A program made the translations under genes and the position numbers. Below are positions 16,378 through 26,096 of a stretch of DNA of 64,000 nucleotides, in pieces. Location of the stretch: the NCBI RefSeq assembly GCF_038008685.1, contig NZ_JBBOZQ010000001.1, forward strand, positions 1,364,001 to 1,428,000. The letters run 5' to 3'. The stretch comes from Lysinibacillus sp. FSL W8-0992 (GTDB lineage Bacteria; Bacillota; Bacilli; Bacillales_A; Planococcaceae). The notes under the pieces are model-generated. The model was not told where the DNA came from and did not search any database. It was given only the letters and a program-made list of their open reading frames with translations. The number at the start of each line of letters is the position of its first letter. Position 1 is the first letter of the stretch.

Positions 16378-17832
16378 ATGGATATTAAAAATTTAGGAAA
16401 TCAATTTATAGGTGGGGAATGGAGAGAAGGACAAAGTAATAGCCTTTTACATGACATTAATCCCTATTCAGATGAAGTCATAACAGAATTTAAATTAGCA
16501 AACGTTTCTGATATTGATTATGCATATCAAGCCGCGCAACAAGCGAAGCAAGAATGGGACAAAGTAAACCCATATAAAAAGCGTGATATTCTTGAAAATG
16601 CAGTGAAATATATTGAAGAAAACGAAGAGGCCATTACATCGATTATTATGGATGAATTAGGTGGGACAAGATTAAAGGCTGCTTTTGAAATTGGTCTTGT
16701 TAAGAATATTATTAAAGAGGCTGCAACATTCCCAATTCGTATGGAAGGTAAGATTTTACCTTCAACAATCGATGATGTAGAAAACAGACTTTATCGCATT
16801 CCAGCAGGCGTTGTTGGCGTCATTAGTCCATTTAACTTCCCATTCTTTTTATCAATGAAATCTGTAGCACCTGCATTAGGTGCTGGGAACGCTGTTGTAT
16901 TAAAGCCTCATGAAGATACACCTATTACAGGTGGAACATTAATTGGAAAGATTTTTGAAGAAGCTGGTGTACCAAAAGGATTAATGAATGTTGTTGTAAC
17001 GGATATTAATGAAATCGGGGATGCATTTGTTGAGCATCCAATTCCAAGAATTATTTCCTTCACAGGCTCAACAAAGGTAGGAAGTTACATTGGTCAAGTA
17101 GCGATTAAAAATTTCAAAAAGCCATTATTAGAGTTAGGTGGCAATAGTGCATTTATCGTATTAGAAGATGCAGATATGGGTTACGCAGTTGGTGCTGCGA
17201 CATTTAGTCGATTCACACACCAAGGGCAAATTTGTATGTCAGCAAACCGCATTTTAGTGCAGAAATCGATCTACAATGAGTTCCTTGACAAGTATGTAGC
17301 GAAAGTTTCTTCACTGAAAGTTGGTGATCCAAGAGATCCTGAAACAATCATTGGCCCAGTCATTAATGATCGCCAAGCAGCTAACCTAGAAGCAATGATT
17401 GAAAAAGGCATTGCTGAAGGTGCGAAAGCCGTTATTAAAGGTAATATTAAAGGTAGAATGGTAGAGCCAACGATTTTAGCAGATGTAACAACAGACATGA
17501 GTGTGGCACAAGAAGAGCTATTTGGCCCAGTTGTTTGTGTTATTCCATTCGAAACGGAAGAAGAAGCTATTCAAATCGCAAATGATACTCGTTTTGGATT
17601 AAGCGGTGCAATTCATACGGCTAACCTTGAACGTGGTGTAGAAATGGCTAAGAAAGTACATACAGGTATGATTCATGTAAATGATTTAACAATCAATGAT
17701 GAACCAAATGTTGCATTTGGTGGCGAAAAACAATCAGGTATCGGTCGCTTAAACGGAGAATGGAGCCTTGAGGAGTTTACAACTTTAAAATGGATTTCTG
17801 TAAACTATAGCAAAAGAATTTTACCTTATTAA
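16378..17832 (+). CDS. yfmT: Aldehyde dehydrogenase, YfmT (benzaldehyde/vanillin dehydrogenase) type
   Basis: NAD(P)-dependent oxidation of an aldehyde to the acid. 484 aa from the ATG at 16378, 7 nt after GGAGG (16366-16370); the longer frame from 16330 has no ribosome site. Motifs in order: [31 protein letters not shown] (coenzyme), catalytic Glu in LELGGN, catalytic Cys in [19 protein letters not shown], and [11 protein letters not shown]. Followed after 20 nt by a soluble chemoreceptor, as in the B. subtilis yfmT-yfmS pair, which supports the name. An aromatic aldehyde substrate is known for the family and only inferred here. Confidence 0.88.
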   Translation: MDIKNLGNQFIGGEWREGQSNSLLHDINPYSDEVITEFKLANVSDIDYAYQAAQQAKQEWDKVNPYKKRDILENAVKYIEENEEAITSIIMDELGGTRLKAAFEIGLVKNIIKEAATFPIRMEGKILPSTIDDVENRLYRIPAGVVGVISPFNFPFFLSMKSVAPALGAGNAVVLKPHEDTPITGGTLIGKIFEEAGVPKGLMNVVVTDINEIGDAFVEHPIPRIISFTGSTKVGSYIGQVAIKNFKKPLLELGGNSAFIVLEDADMGYAVGAATFSRFTHQGQICMSANRILVQKSIYNEFLDKYVAKVSSLKVGDPRDPETIIGPVINDRQAANLEAMIEKGIAEGAKAVIKGNIKGRMVEPTILADVTTDMSVAQEELFGPVVCVIPFETEEEAIQIANDTRFGLSGAIHTANLERGVEMAKKVHTGMIHVNDLTINDEPNVAFGGEKQSGIGRLNGEWSLEEFTTLKWISVNYSKRILPY

Positions 17833-17852
17833 GGACAAAGGGGTCGGAAAAT

Positions 17853-18698
17853 ATGCAAGAAGCAGATGTAATTAGTGCGTTTATTAAAGTAGCTCCTTTG
17901 TTAAACGGGCTTATTCAAGACGATATTACGGTAGGCATTTACGATACTGAGAAACTAATCATTAATATTCCAGCGAAGACATTCGCTTTAAATGTTACGC
18001 CAGGGGATCCACTTGTTGAAGGTGATGTCATCACAAATGCGATTAAAGCAAATAAATCTTTATCAGCAGTTATACCGAAAGAATTATTCGGCTTCCCACT
18101 TGTTGCAAGAGCTATCCCGCTTCACGATAGTACTGGGAAAGTAATTGGTGGGGTAGGCATTGGAACAAGTTTGGAAAAAGCTCATAAACTATTTGAAATG
18201 GCTGAAAGTTTCTCTGCGATTGTAGAGCAAACGGCCGCTTCTATTGAAGAAATTAGTGGCTCAGTAGGCAATTTATCCGACCGCGTGAAAGATATGACCT
18301 CTTCAATGAAAGATGTGAGTTCAAGTGCGGAGGAAATTGGTCAGATTTCTTCTGTAGTAAAAGGGATTTCAGATCAGAGTAATTTATTAGGTTTAAATGC
18401 GGCAATTGAGGCTGCACGTGCAGGCGAGCAGGGTAAAGGATTTGCAGTAGTGGCCGATGAAATACGTAAGCTTGCTACAAATTCGAAGCAAAATGCAGAT
18501 CAAATTAATCATATTACAAAAAATATTCAACAGCTTCTAAAAGTGTTAAATCAATCATTTGCAGAAGTCAACACATTAACAGATACGCAATCGGGTTCAA
18601 TCTACGAGTTTTCTTCAACGATTCAAGAAATAAGCTTGAAAGCTCAACAATTAGCACAATTTGCTGAAGAGATTTTATACGATAAGGAAAAAAAATAG
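17853..18698 (+). CDS. yfmS: Soluble methyl-accepting chemotaxis-like protein, YfmS family
   Basis: 281 aa with no membrane segment. Residues 1-110 are a small sensor domain ([27 protein letters not shown], then [28 protein letters not shown]). Residues 115-281 are a short MCP signalling coiled coil whose hairpin tip [20 protein letters not shown] carries the receptor signature and [14 protein letters not shown]. There is no HAMP domain. Downstream partner of yfmT; known YfmS influences motility in B. subtilis. A link between aldehyde metabolism and chemotaxis is inferred from gene order. Confidence 0.86.
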   Translation: MQEADVISAFIKVAPLLNGLIQDDITVGIYDTEKLIINIPAKTFALNVTPGDPLVEGDVITNAIKANKSLSAVIPKELFGFPLVARAIPLHDSTGKVIGGVGIGTSLEKAHKLFEMAESFSAIVEQTAASIEEISGSVGNLSDRVKDMTSSMKDVSSSAEEIGQISSVVKGISDQSNLLGLNAAIEAARAGEQGKGFAVVADEIRKLATNSKQNADQINHITKNIQQLLKVLNQSFAEVNTLTDTQSGSIYEFSSTIQEISLKAQQLAQFAEEILYDKEKK

Positions 18699-18708
18699 AG
18701 AGAAATTT

Positions 18709-18757
18709 TAAAGATTGAAGATGTGCTCAAGAAGAGCGTGTCTTTAATCTTTTTTTC
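18709..18757 (+). terminator. Terminator after yfmS
   Basis: AAAGATT...TGCTC, loop AAGAA, GAGC...AATCTTT, then a T run. Confidence 0.75.
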
Positions 18758-18941
18758 ATTATCCCATATGCTGCTGTTTAATATTTGAATTATGAAAAAT
18801 GAAATTACCCGTAGAAAAATTATTTGATGATAAAAAAAGCTCAGTTTTACTATAGCAGAAGTTTGACCAACTGAAACTACCAACACATAGTATAAGGCTG
18901 TGGAATAATTGAATTTAAACGAGATAAGAAGGAAAATTTAT

Positions 18942-18985
18942 CCCTGCAAATGTTAGTAAAAACTAACGTTTGCGGGGTGTTTTTA
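18942..18985 (+). terminator. Stand-alone terminator-like hairpin upstream of ltaS
   Basis: CCCTGCAAATGTTAGT and ACTAACGTTTGCGGGG arms with an AAAA loop, then GTGTTTTTAT. No gene ends nearby on the plus strand, so it may end a short untranslated RNA or be a leader attenuator about 200 bp before ltaS. No known riboswitch fold is recognised; the rest of 18758-19182 shows nothing else. Confidence 0.5.
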
Positions 18986-19182
18986 TGGCAAGGATTCCAG
19001 TAATAGAGAGAAACGAAACTATTTCTCTTGCAATATCGTCTACAACTTGACAGAAGTGCAAAAACGGGAGTATTATACATTAGCCGCCGAAAAAAAGCTA
19101 TAGTGAAGTAATAATTTTCCGAAATTTATACTTATATTCTAATCTAGATATATTTTTAAATAAGTAATAGGTAGGTGCAAAA

Positions 19183-21129
19183 ATGAAAAATCTAGTAAGT
19201 AAAAACTTATTAAACAAATTTTTAGGGATTTATATATTAGCTGTTTTAATTTTATGGGTTAAAACATACATCGCTCAAACAGCACAGTTTGATTTAGGTG
19301 TAGAAGGAGCACTTCAACATTTCCTTTTACTATTAAATCCACTAGGTTCAGCAATGCTATTCCTAGGGTTCTCATTTTTATTTAGAGGAAAGAAAAAATA
19401 TACATCACTCGTTGTAATTTACACGCTTATGTCTATTCTTTTATATGCGAATGTTGTGTATTACAGATTTTTTAGTGATTTCATTACATTACCAACAATT
19501 TTCCAAACACAGAACTTTGGCGATTTAGGTGGTAGTATTCTATCGTTATTAAAACCTTATGACATTTTATTCTTTGTCGATGTACTTGTCATGATTTACC
19601 TACGTTTCTCAAGAAAAATAGAAAAAGAAACAAATCGTTTTGGATATAAAAAAGCATTTGCAATTATTGCATTTGCCTTAGCAATATCAATCGTAAACTT
19701 AGGATTAGCTGAAACTAGTCGTCCGCAACTTTTATCTCGAGGTTTTGATAGAAACTATATTGTGAAATATTTAGGAATGTATAACTATACTATTTATGAC
19801 ACAGTAGAAACGATGAAAGCATCTTCAGAAAGAGCATTGGCGGATAGTAGTGATATTACAGAAGTAATTAACTATACAAAATCTAACTATGCCAACCCTA
19901 ATCCAAAATATTTTGGTGCGGCAAAAGGAATGAATGTTGTCTATTTACATTTAGAATCATTCCAAAACTTCCTTATCGACTATAAATTAAATGGTGAAGA
20001 AGTTACGCCATTTTTAAATTCATTAGCAAAAGATAAAAACACAATGTATTTTGACAACTTTTTCCATCAAACAGGACAAGGTAAAACATCTGATGCAGAA
20101 TTTATGTTAGAAAACTCTTTATTCGGATTACCACAAGGTTCTGCTTATATTACGAAAGCACAAAATACGTACCAAGCAGCACCAAGTATTTTAAAAAATT
20201 ATGGTTATACTTCAGCTGTCTTCCACGGCAACAACGGAAGCTTCTGGAACCGAAATGTCATTTATAAATCATTTGGATTCGATAAGTTTTATGATGCTAG
20301 TTATTATGACACAGCCTCTTCAGATAACATGGCTGAATATGGTTTATTAGATAAACCATTCTTTGAACAATCTCAAAGTCTTTTAAGTTCTTTACCACAA
20401 CCGTTTTATACAAAGTTAATTACGGTAGGGAATCACTATCCATATAAAATGAATCAAGACTTAGTAACAATCGATAAAGCTACTACTGGAGATGCAAGTG
20501 TAGATAATTATTTCCAAACTGCACGTTATGCAGATGAAGCAATCGAGCAGATGTTCAATCAATTAAAAGAATCAGGCTTATATGATAATACGATGATTGT
20601 TCTTTATGGGGACCATTATGGTATTTCAGATAATCATAATGCGGCGATGGAGCAAGTTATGGGTAAAGAAATTACACCATATGAAAGTGCTAATTTACAA
20701 CGCGTACCACTATTCATTCATGTTCCAGGAATGCAAGGTGAAACTAACCATACTTATGGTGGTCAAACAGACCTTCTTCCAACGCTATTACATTTACTAG
20801 GAATTGAAACGCAAAACTATGTTCAATTCGGTTCCGATTTATTATCAGAAGAGCACAATGAAATTGTACCATTTAGAAATGGTGATTTTGTAAGTCCTTC
20901 GATTTATTCAATTAATGAAAAATATTACGATAACAAAACAGGTTTACTATTAGATGATAGTCAATTAGAGTCAGCGAAAGCTATGAAAAAAGAAGTAGAC
21001 TTTAAGTTAGGGTTATCTGACAAAGTAGTGAATGGTGACTTATTGAGATTTTATACGCCAACAGGATTCACGCCCGTAGATCCATCTAAGTATAACTACA
21101 GCAAAGATGAGAGTGTAGAATCTAAATAA
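19183..21129 (+). CDS. ltaS: Lipoteichoic acid synthase LtaS (sulfatase superfamily)
   Basis: Polymerises the glycerol-phosphate chain of lipoteichoic acid from phosphatidylglycerol at the outer membrane face. 648 aa, matching Bacillus LtaS (649). Five N-terminal membrane segments (residues about 12-190), a linker with RGFDRNYIVKYLGMYNY, then the extracellular sulfatase-fold domain. Metal/catalytic residues: Glu in HLESFQ, nucleophile Thr in GQGKTSDAEF, Asp-His in LYGDHYGIS, and His in GNHYPY. The junction between membrane and catalytic parts (ALADSSDITEV) resembles the SPase processing region. Monocistronic, terminator at 21143. Confidence 0.93.
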   Translation: MKNLVSKNLLNKFLGIYILAVLILWVKTYIAQTAQFDLGVEGALQHFLLLLNPLGSAMLFLGFSFLFRGKKKYTSLVVIYTLMSILLYANVVYYRFFSDFITLPTIFQTQNFGDLGGSILSLLKPYDILFFVDVLVMIYLRFSRKIEKETNRFGYKKAFAIIAFALAISIVNLGLAETSRPQLLSRGFDRNYIVKYLGMYNYTIYDTVETMKASSERALADSSDITEVINYTKSNYANPNPKYFGAAKGMNVVYLHLESFQNFLIDYKLNGEEVTPFLNSLAKDKNTMYFDNFFHQTGQGKTSDAEFMLENSLFGLPQGSAYITKAQNTYQAAPSILKNYGYTSAVFHGNNGSFWNRNVIYKSFGFDKFYDASYYDTASSDNMAEYGLLDKPFFEQSQSLLSSLPQPFYTKLITVGNHYPYKMNQDLVTIDKATTGDASVDNYFQTARYADEAIEQMFNQLKESGLYDNTMIVLYGDHYGISDNHNAAMEQVMGKEITPYESANLQRVPLFIHVPGMQGETNHTYGGQTDLLPTLLHLLGIETQNYVQFGSDLLSEEHNEIVPFRNGDFVSPSIYSINEKYYDNKTGLLLDDSQLESAKAMKKEVDFKLGLSDKVVNGDLLRFYTPTGFTPVDPSKYNYSKDESVESK

Positions 21130-21142
21130 TTACTAGTTAAGA

Positions 21143-21232
21143 GGGCAGTTCAAGAAGATGTGTCGGATATCAAAGCGTTTATAATAAGACTGCTTTAGGA
21201 TATCTTCCCGTCTACTTGAATTGCCCTTTTTT
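21143..21232 (+). terminator. Terminator after ltaS
   Basis: Outer arms GGGCAGTTCAAG (21143) and CTTGAATTGCCC (ending 21226) close a long loop that contains a further GATATC pairing, followed by TTTTTTT. Confidence 0.7.
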
Positions 21233-21279
21233 TATATGAATACACACAGGCTCTTCCTATTTTAATTTTCGTGAAAGCA

Positions 21280-21345
21280 TAAAAAGCAGACGGTTTAAAA
21301 GTGCAAACATGCATTTCTAATTGGTCATCTGCTTTTATTTCTAAG
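21280..21345 (+). terminator. Second hairpin in the ltaS-dus gap
   Basis: AAAAGCAGA and TCTGCTTTT arms around a long loop; a weak terminator candidate. The remaining 21346-21575 holds only the leader of the dihydrouridine synthase gene, with no clear -35/-10 pair. Confidence 0.4.
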
Positions 21346-21575
21346 TATCAAAAATAAATCAAAATGAAAATCTAGTTAAAGATGAATCTGTGTGAAGATA
21401 AATTAAAAAAGCTAGGTTATACTATAATAATGACTTAACTACTTGAACCTAACATTTTGCCCTTTGTTCGGGCACGTTTTAGGTATTAAACATGGCATAA
21501 ATGTGCAAAAGTAGAAGCATTTTAGGGGATCAGAATTTACTAATGTATCCCATCATGAGAGGATTTGAAGTAGAG

Positions 21576-22529
21576 ATGACAGATAATTTTTGGCGGGATT
21601 TACCGCGACCGTTTTTTGTACTTGCACCAATGGAAGATGTGACAGATGTTGTTTTTCGTCATGTCGTAAATAAAGCAGGTAGACCAGATGTATTTTTCAC
21701 GGAGTTTACAAACTCGGATAGCTACTGTCACCCAGAGGGACAGAAAAGTGTGCGAGGGCGTCTACTTTTCACTGAAGACGAACAGCCAATGGTTGCACAT
21801 ATATGGGGAGACAATCCTGAATATTTCCGTCAAATGAGTGTTGGAATGGCAGAGCTAGGCTTTAAAGGCATAGATATTAACATGGGCTGTCCTGTACCGA
21901 ATGTGGCAACGAGAGGAAAGGGTAGCGGTCTAATTTTACGCCCAGAAGTTGCTGCGGAGCTAATACAAGCAGCTAAAGCGGGCGGTCTGCCTGTAAGTGT
22001 TAAAACAAGACTTGGTTACACTGAAGTAGATGAGTGGAAAGAATGGCTAACACATATTTTAAAGCAGGATATCGCAAACCTTTCTATTCACCTACGTACG
22101 AGAAAGGAAATGAGCCAAGTAGAAGCACACTGGGAGCTAATTCCGGATATTAAGAAATTACGAGATGAAATTGCACCTAATACGCTGTTAACAATCAATG
22201 GGGACATTCCTGATCGTGAAACTGGCATGAAGCTTGTTGAACAATATGGTGTTGATGGGGTTATGATTGGTCGAGGTATTTTTAAAAATCCTTTTGCCTT
22301 TGAAAAAGAGCCGAAAGAACATACTAGTAAGGAATATTTAGATCTTTTAAGATTACAGCTTGATCTTCAGGATAAATATGCAGAGGAGTTGCCACGTTCA
22401 GTTACAGCACTGCATCGCTTTTTCAAAATTTATGTTAAAGGATTCCGCGGAGCAGGTGAATTAAGAAATCAATTGATGAATACAAAAACAACAGATGAAG
22501 TACGTGCATTGCTAGATAGATTTGAATAA
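21576..22529 (+). CDS. tRNA-dihydrouridine synthase family protein
   Basis: FMN/NADPH enzyme that reduces uridine to dihydrouridine in tRNA. About 317 aa from the ATG at 21576; the frame is open from 21501 but homology-like sequence begins with [19 protein letters not shown] (TIM-barrel strand 1). The catalytic Cys is in [22 protein letters not shown] lysine in [10 protein letters not shown], catalytic-region His in [12 protein letters not shown], and phosphate loop in [14 protein letters not shown]-terminal helical RNA-binding part present. The ribosome site is weak (GAGAGG 13 nt upstream), so the start is uncertain. Not close enough to DusB or DusC for a symbol. Ends in a palindromic repeat terminator. 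Confidence 0.86.
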   Translation: MTDNFWRDLPRPFFVLAPMEDVTDVVFRHVVNKAGRPDVFFTEFTNSDSYCHPEGQKSVRGRLLFTEDEQPMVAHIWGDNPEYFRQMSVGMAELGFKGIDINMGCPVPNVATRGKGSGLILRPEVAAELIQAAKAGGLPVSVKTRLGYTEVDEWKEWLTHILKQDIANLSIHLRTRKEMSQVEAHWELIPDIKKLRDEIAPNTLLTINGDIPDRETGMKLVEQYGVDGVMIGRGIFKNPFAFEKEPKEHTSKEYLDLLRLQLDLQDKYAEELPRSVTALHRFFKIYVKGFRGAGELRNQLMNTKTTDEVRALLDRFE

Positions 22530-22537
22530 AAAGATGT

Positions 22538-22591
22538 GTGCCAGTCACTCAAACAATTTTGAATTGTTTGAGTGACTGGCACTTTTTTTTT
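22538..22591. terminator. Family B palindromic repeat acting as terminator
   Basis: 45-bp palindrome (GTGCCAGTCACTCAAACAAT, 5-nt centre, then the complement ending GTGACTGGCAC) followed by nine T. Same family as 27753 and 29451; half-copies occur in the arrays at 41285 and 62056. It ends the dus transcript. Confidence 0.85.
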
Positions 22592-22593
22592 TC

Positions 22594-22642
22594 TTGACAA
22601 AGAAAAATCAAGTTTTTATTATATAATTGAAAATGATTATCA
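22594..22642 (+). promoter_or_regulatory. Promoter with Fur box for the nik-type operon
   Basis: TTGACA (22594-22599), 17-bp spacer, TATTAT (22617-22622). Immediately downstream TGAAAATGATTATCA (22628-22642) matches the Bacillus Fur 7-1-7 consensus TGATAATNATTATCA at 14 of 15 positions. It overlaps the expected start region, so iron-bound Fur should repress. It fits the Zur consensus (TCGTAATNATTACGA) poorly. Confidence 0.8.
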
Positions 22643-22666
22643 ATATCAATCAAGGAGGTAATTGTA

Positions 22667-24298
22667 ATGCTTTGTGCAATGAATAAATCGGGAGTTTTTT
22701 TAACATCTTTGTTTATTTTGTTGCTATCAACAGTATTATTTGGTTGTACAAAGTCTGATGAAGAGGCTACACCAACAACGGCTGAGAGCGAAGAGGCAAA
22801 AAATATACTAACTATGGCATGGCCAAGAGATGTAGGTGAAATGAATCCACATGTTTATAACCCTACACAATTATTTGCTCAGTCGATGGTTTACGAACCT
22901 TTAGTAAGCTATCAAAGCGGGGGTGAGTTAAAACCGCACCTTGCTGAGTCGTGGGAAGTTTCTGAAGATGGAAAAGTTTATACATTTCATCTTCGTAAAG
23001 ACGTAAAGTTTTCTGATGGATCAAGTTTTAACGCGGAAATTGTTAAAAAGAATTTTGATACGATCATGAACAATCTCCAATTACATAGTTGGCTGGGTTT
23101 TCTTTCTAAAATAGAGCATACGGACGTAAAGGATGAAAATACGTTTCAAATAACATTAACCGAGCCGTATTATCCAACGATTCAAGAGTTAGCTGTCGTT
23201 CGGCCTGTTCGTTTTTTAGGTGAGGCTGGATTCCCTAATGATTCTGATACTTCAAAAGGTGTCGAGCAAGCGATTGGTACTGGCCCTTGGATTTTGGAAG
23301 AACATAAGGTTGATGAATATGCACTGTACAAACGGAACGACAATTATTGGGGTGATAAGCCGAAAGTGGAGAAAATAATGGTGAAAGTCATTCCTGATAC
23401 AGAAACAAGGGTACTAGCCTTTGAAAAAGGTGAAGTAGATTTAATTTTCGGTGAAGGGGCTATAAGTTTAGATTCCTTCTTACAATTACAATCGACTGTT
23501 AAATATAACACTAGTATTTCAGAGCCAGTTGCGACGAGGTTACTTGTCATGAATACAAAGCAAGAACAACTGTCTGATGAGCGTGTGCGCCAGGCTTTAC
23601 ATTATGGGTTTAATAAAGAATTAATGGTCGAAGGAATTAGCTCAGGTTTAGAAAAAGTAGCAGATCGTATTTTATCAACAAATTTCCCGTATACATCCAA
23701 AATTGAAGTGAAGTCGATTCAATATGATGTCGAAAAGGCAAAGTCTTTATTAGATGAAGCAGGCTGGATACTTCCAGAGGGGAAAACGGTTCGTGAAAAA
23801 GGTGGAGAGCAGCTCGCGGTGGAATTAATGTACAATTCAGCTGAAACTATTCAAAAAGTAATGGCGGAAACGTTGCAATCAGAATGGGCTGCTATTGGGG
23901 TGAAATTAAATATTGTTCCGCTAGAATTGGCAGAACAAATTCAAAGATTTAAAGATAATAACTTTGCTATTAATTTCTTTAGTAACTATGGTGCTCCTTA
24001 TGATCCGCATACATTTATTAATATTGTAGCAACAGAAGGTTTTGGATTTAGTGAAGCAATATCTGCTTATCCGAACAAAGATGAATTGCTTAAACAAATG
24101 ACAGAAGTTCCTAAAACTACAGATGAAAAAGAGCGTCAACAATTATACGCATCGATATTATCATCTCTACAAGATCAAGGAGCTCTTGTTCCTATTTCCT
24201 ATTTAAGCCAGACAGCGGTCTATCAAAAGAACGTCTCTGACTTCACATTCCCTGCTAATCGAGACGAGCACCCATTCACAGGAATAAGCATTAAATAG
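22667..24298 (+). CDS. nikA: ABC transporter substrate-binding lipoprotein, NikA/CntA type
   Basis: 543 aa. Lipoprotein signal with lipobox LSTVLFGC. SBP family 5 fold: long NikA-like blocks include WPRDVGEMNPHVYNP, FAQSMVYEPLVSYQ, LAESWEVSEDGKVYTFHLR, IGTGPWILEEH, and NYGAPYDPHTF. It captures nickel, cobalt or a metal-metallophore complex outside the cell. Starts 7 nt after AAGGAGG. First gene of a five-gene importer operon behind a Fur box. The NikA-like sequence plus Fur control suggests metallophore-bound metal, as for staphylococcal CntA; no metallophore biosynthesis genes are in view. Peptide transport is less likely. Confidence 0.85.
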   Translation: MLCAMNKSGVFLTSLFILLLSTVLFGCTKSDEEATPTTAESEEAKNILTMAWPRDVGEMNPHVYNPTQLFAQSMVYEPLVSYQSGGELKPHLAESWEVSEDGKVYTFHLRKDVKFSDGSSFNAEIVKKNFDTIMNNLQLHSWLGFLSKIEHTDVKDENTFQITLTEPYYPTIQELAVVRPVRFLGEAGFPNDSDTSKGVEQAIGTGPWILEEHKVDEYALYKRNDNYWGDKPKVEKIMVKVIPDTETRVLAFEKGEVDLIFGEGAISLDSFLQLQSTVKYNTSISEPVATRLLVMNTKQEQLSDERVRQALHYGFNKELMVEGISSGLEKVADRILSTNFPYTSKIEVKSIQYDVEKAKSLLDEAGWILPEGKTVREKGGEQLAVELMYNSAETIQKVMAETLQSEWAAIGVKLNIVPLELAEQIQRFKDNNFAINFFSNYGAPYDPHTFINIVATEGFGFSEAISAYPNKDELLKQMTEVPKTTDEKERQQLYASILSSLQDQGALVPISYLSQTAVYQKNVSDFTFPANRDEHPFTGISIK

Positions 24299-24315
24299 TG
24301 AGCTAGGGGGATTTG

Positions 24316-25260
24316 ATGGGTACTTATATACTAAAAAGAATTACGTCGATTATTCCAGTTTTTCTTTTGGCTACACTTCTTACATCTGGAATGATCCACC
24401 TTTCGCCGGTGGACCCAGCTGAGGCGTATTTAGCAGCGGCTCATATTCAACCAACAGATGAAATATTAGCTCAAAAAAGACAAGAATTTGGTTTAGATCA
24501 ACCATTTTTAAAACAGTATATAAACTCTATTATTAAAATAATTCAGCTTGATTTTGGTAACTCGTATGTTTCTAAAAAGCCTGTTTGGGAAGAGGTTACA
24601 TCTAAAATACCGGCCACTATTCAGCTAGCTCTAGGAAGTTTATTAATAGCGGTGGTGTTCAGTGTTCCTCTTGGGTTCTTAGCCGGAGTGAAGAAAAACA
24701 GCTTGATTGATTATACTAGTCGCTTGCTCTCGTATATGGGAGCATCGATTCCTTCTTTTTGGCTAGGTTATATATTGATTTTTTTCTTTTCTGTCAAACT
24801 TAATCTATTTCCAGTGGAGGGTATTGGGACATGGCAGCATCTTGTTCTGCCCTCCATTACATTAGCTGTCCCTTTAGTGGCTACGTATACAAGGCTGTTG
24901 CGTGCAAGTGTGTTAGAAAATATACAAGAGTCTTATGTATTATTTGCCCGGACGAGAGGAATAAAAGAAACAATTATTATGGCAAAGCATGTATTAAGGA
25001 TTGCGATTTCTCCAATGATTACTGGACTAGGGATAAATCTTGGAAAACTTTTAACGGGAGCAATTATCGTTGAAACGGTCTTTTCTTGGCCAGGGTTTGG
25101 TCGCTATTTTATTGAAGCTATCTTAAACCGTGATATACCTATCATTCAGTGCTATGTATTAATTGCAGCTTGTTTATTTATTATTAGCAATTTAATCGTA
25201 GATCTTATTCAAATGTATATCGACCCCCGTATTTCAAGGAAAGAAGGGCGTCTTCAATGA
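24316..25260 (+). CDS. nikB: ABC transporter permease, NikB/OppB type
   Basis: About 314 aa from the ATG at 24316, 5 nt after AGGGGG; a TTG at 24313 is the alternative. Six membrane segments. The N-terminal YILKRITSIIPVFLLATLL and the long periplasmic loop (HLSPVDPAEAYL...FGLDQPFLKQY) are typical of OppB/DppB/NikB. The EAA coupling loop is around YVLFARTRGIKETIIMAKHVLR; it ends near VETVFSWPGFGRYFIEAILNRD. Overlaps nikC by 4 nt. Confidence 0.88.
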   Translation: MGTYILKRITSIIPVFLLATLLTSGMIHLSPVDPAEAYLAAAHIQPTDEILAQKRQEFGLDQPFLKQYINSIIKIIQLDFGNSYVSKKPVWEEVTSKIPATIQLALGSLLIAVVFSVPLGFLAGVKKNSLIDYTSRLLSYMGASIPSFWLGYILIFFFSVKLNLFPVEGIGTWQHLVLPSITLAVPLVATYTRLLRASVLENIQESYVLFARTRGIKETIIMAKHVLRIAISPMITGLGINLGKLLTGAIIVETVFSWPGFGRYFIEAILNRDIPIIQCYVLIAACLFIISNLIVDLIQMYIDPRISRKEGRLQ

Positions 25261-26090
25261 GAATAAGAATACGTACATTGTTGAAACATCAGAAAGCGAT
25301 TACCATTTGTTCAATCATTTTAGCTATTCTTTTTGTCATCGCAATCTTTGCTCCTTGGATAGCACCAAATGATCCTGTTGCTGTTAATTTAGCATATAAG
25401 CTGCAGTCTCCATCTTGGCAGTTCCCATTAGGGACAGATCATTTAGGAAGATGTAACTTGTCACGGATATTATATGGTGCACGCATTTCATTGGGCTTTG
25501 CTATGCTTATTTTTATTTCTTCATTAGTTATTGGTTTAATTATAGGAACCTTTTCGGGATATAAAGGTGGATGGATCGATTATATGTTGATGAGATTATG
25601 CGATGGTATTTTGGCATTTCCGAATCTGATTCTTATTCTTGGCTTAGTTGGCATATTCGGTCCAGGGCTTCCACAAGTTATTTTAGCGCTAATGCTTGTG
25701 CAATGGGTTTATTACGCCAGAATATTCCGAGGCATGGTTCTTAGTCTGAAGGAGCAGAACTTTATTGCCGCCGCGAAAATTAGTGGCTCTTCACAACGAA
25801 AAATAATTAAAAAGCATATTATTCCTAATGTTCTCCCACCCCTTGTGGTAATTGGTACATTAGAAATCGGCTGGGCTATCATCGATATATCAGCACTGTC
25901 GTTCTTAGGCTTTGGGGTACAACCCCCTATACCAGAATGGGGGGCGATGATTCATGAAGGAAAAGCATATATTCGGACAAATCCAGAATTAATGCTTTAT
26001 CCAGGCTTGAGCATTATGCTTGTGATTATTACTTTCAATCTATTAGGCGAAGCTTTAGCAGAACGTTACGGTATCAAACGAAGATTTTAA
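25257..26090 (+). CDS. nikC: ABC transporter permease, NikC/OppC type
   Basis: 277 aa, six membrane segments. N-terminal OppC_N-like helix, then FPLGTDHLGRCNLSRILYGA, the OppC/DppC/NikC signature. The EAA-type loop is LKEQNFIAAAKISGSSQRKIIKKHIIPN. Start ATG overlaps the nikB stop (ATGA), indicating translational coupling. Forms the membrane channel with NikB. Confidence 0.89.
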   Translation: MRIRIRTLLKHQKAITICSIILAILFVIAIFAPWIAPNDPVAVNLAYKLQSPSWQFPLGTDHLGRCNLSRILYGARISLGFAMLIFISSLVIGLIIGTFSGYKGGWIDYMLMRLCDGILAFPNLILILGLVGIFGPGLPQVILALMLVQWVYYARIFRGMVLSLKEQNFIAAAKISGSSQRKIIKKHIIPNVLPPLVVIGTLEIGWAIIDISALSFLGFGVQPPIPEWGAMIHEGKAYIRTNPELMLYPGLSIMLVIITFNLLGEALAERYGIKRRF

Positions 26091-26096
26091 AAAGGG

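Noticed and set aside
22628..22642. Zur or NikR site instead of Fur
   Set aside because: The sequence fits TGATAATNATTATCA far better than TCGTAATNATTACGA, and it has no GTATGA-type NikR half-sites.
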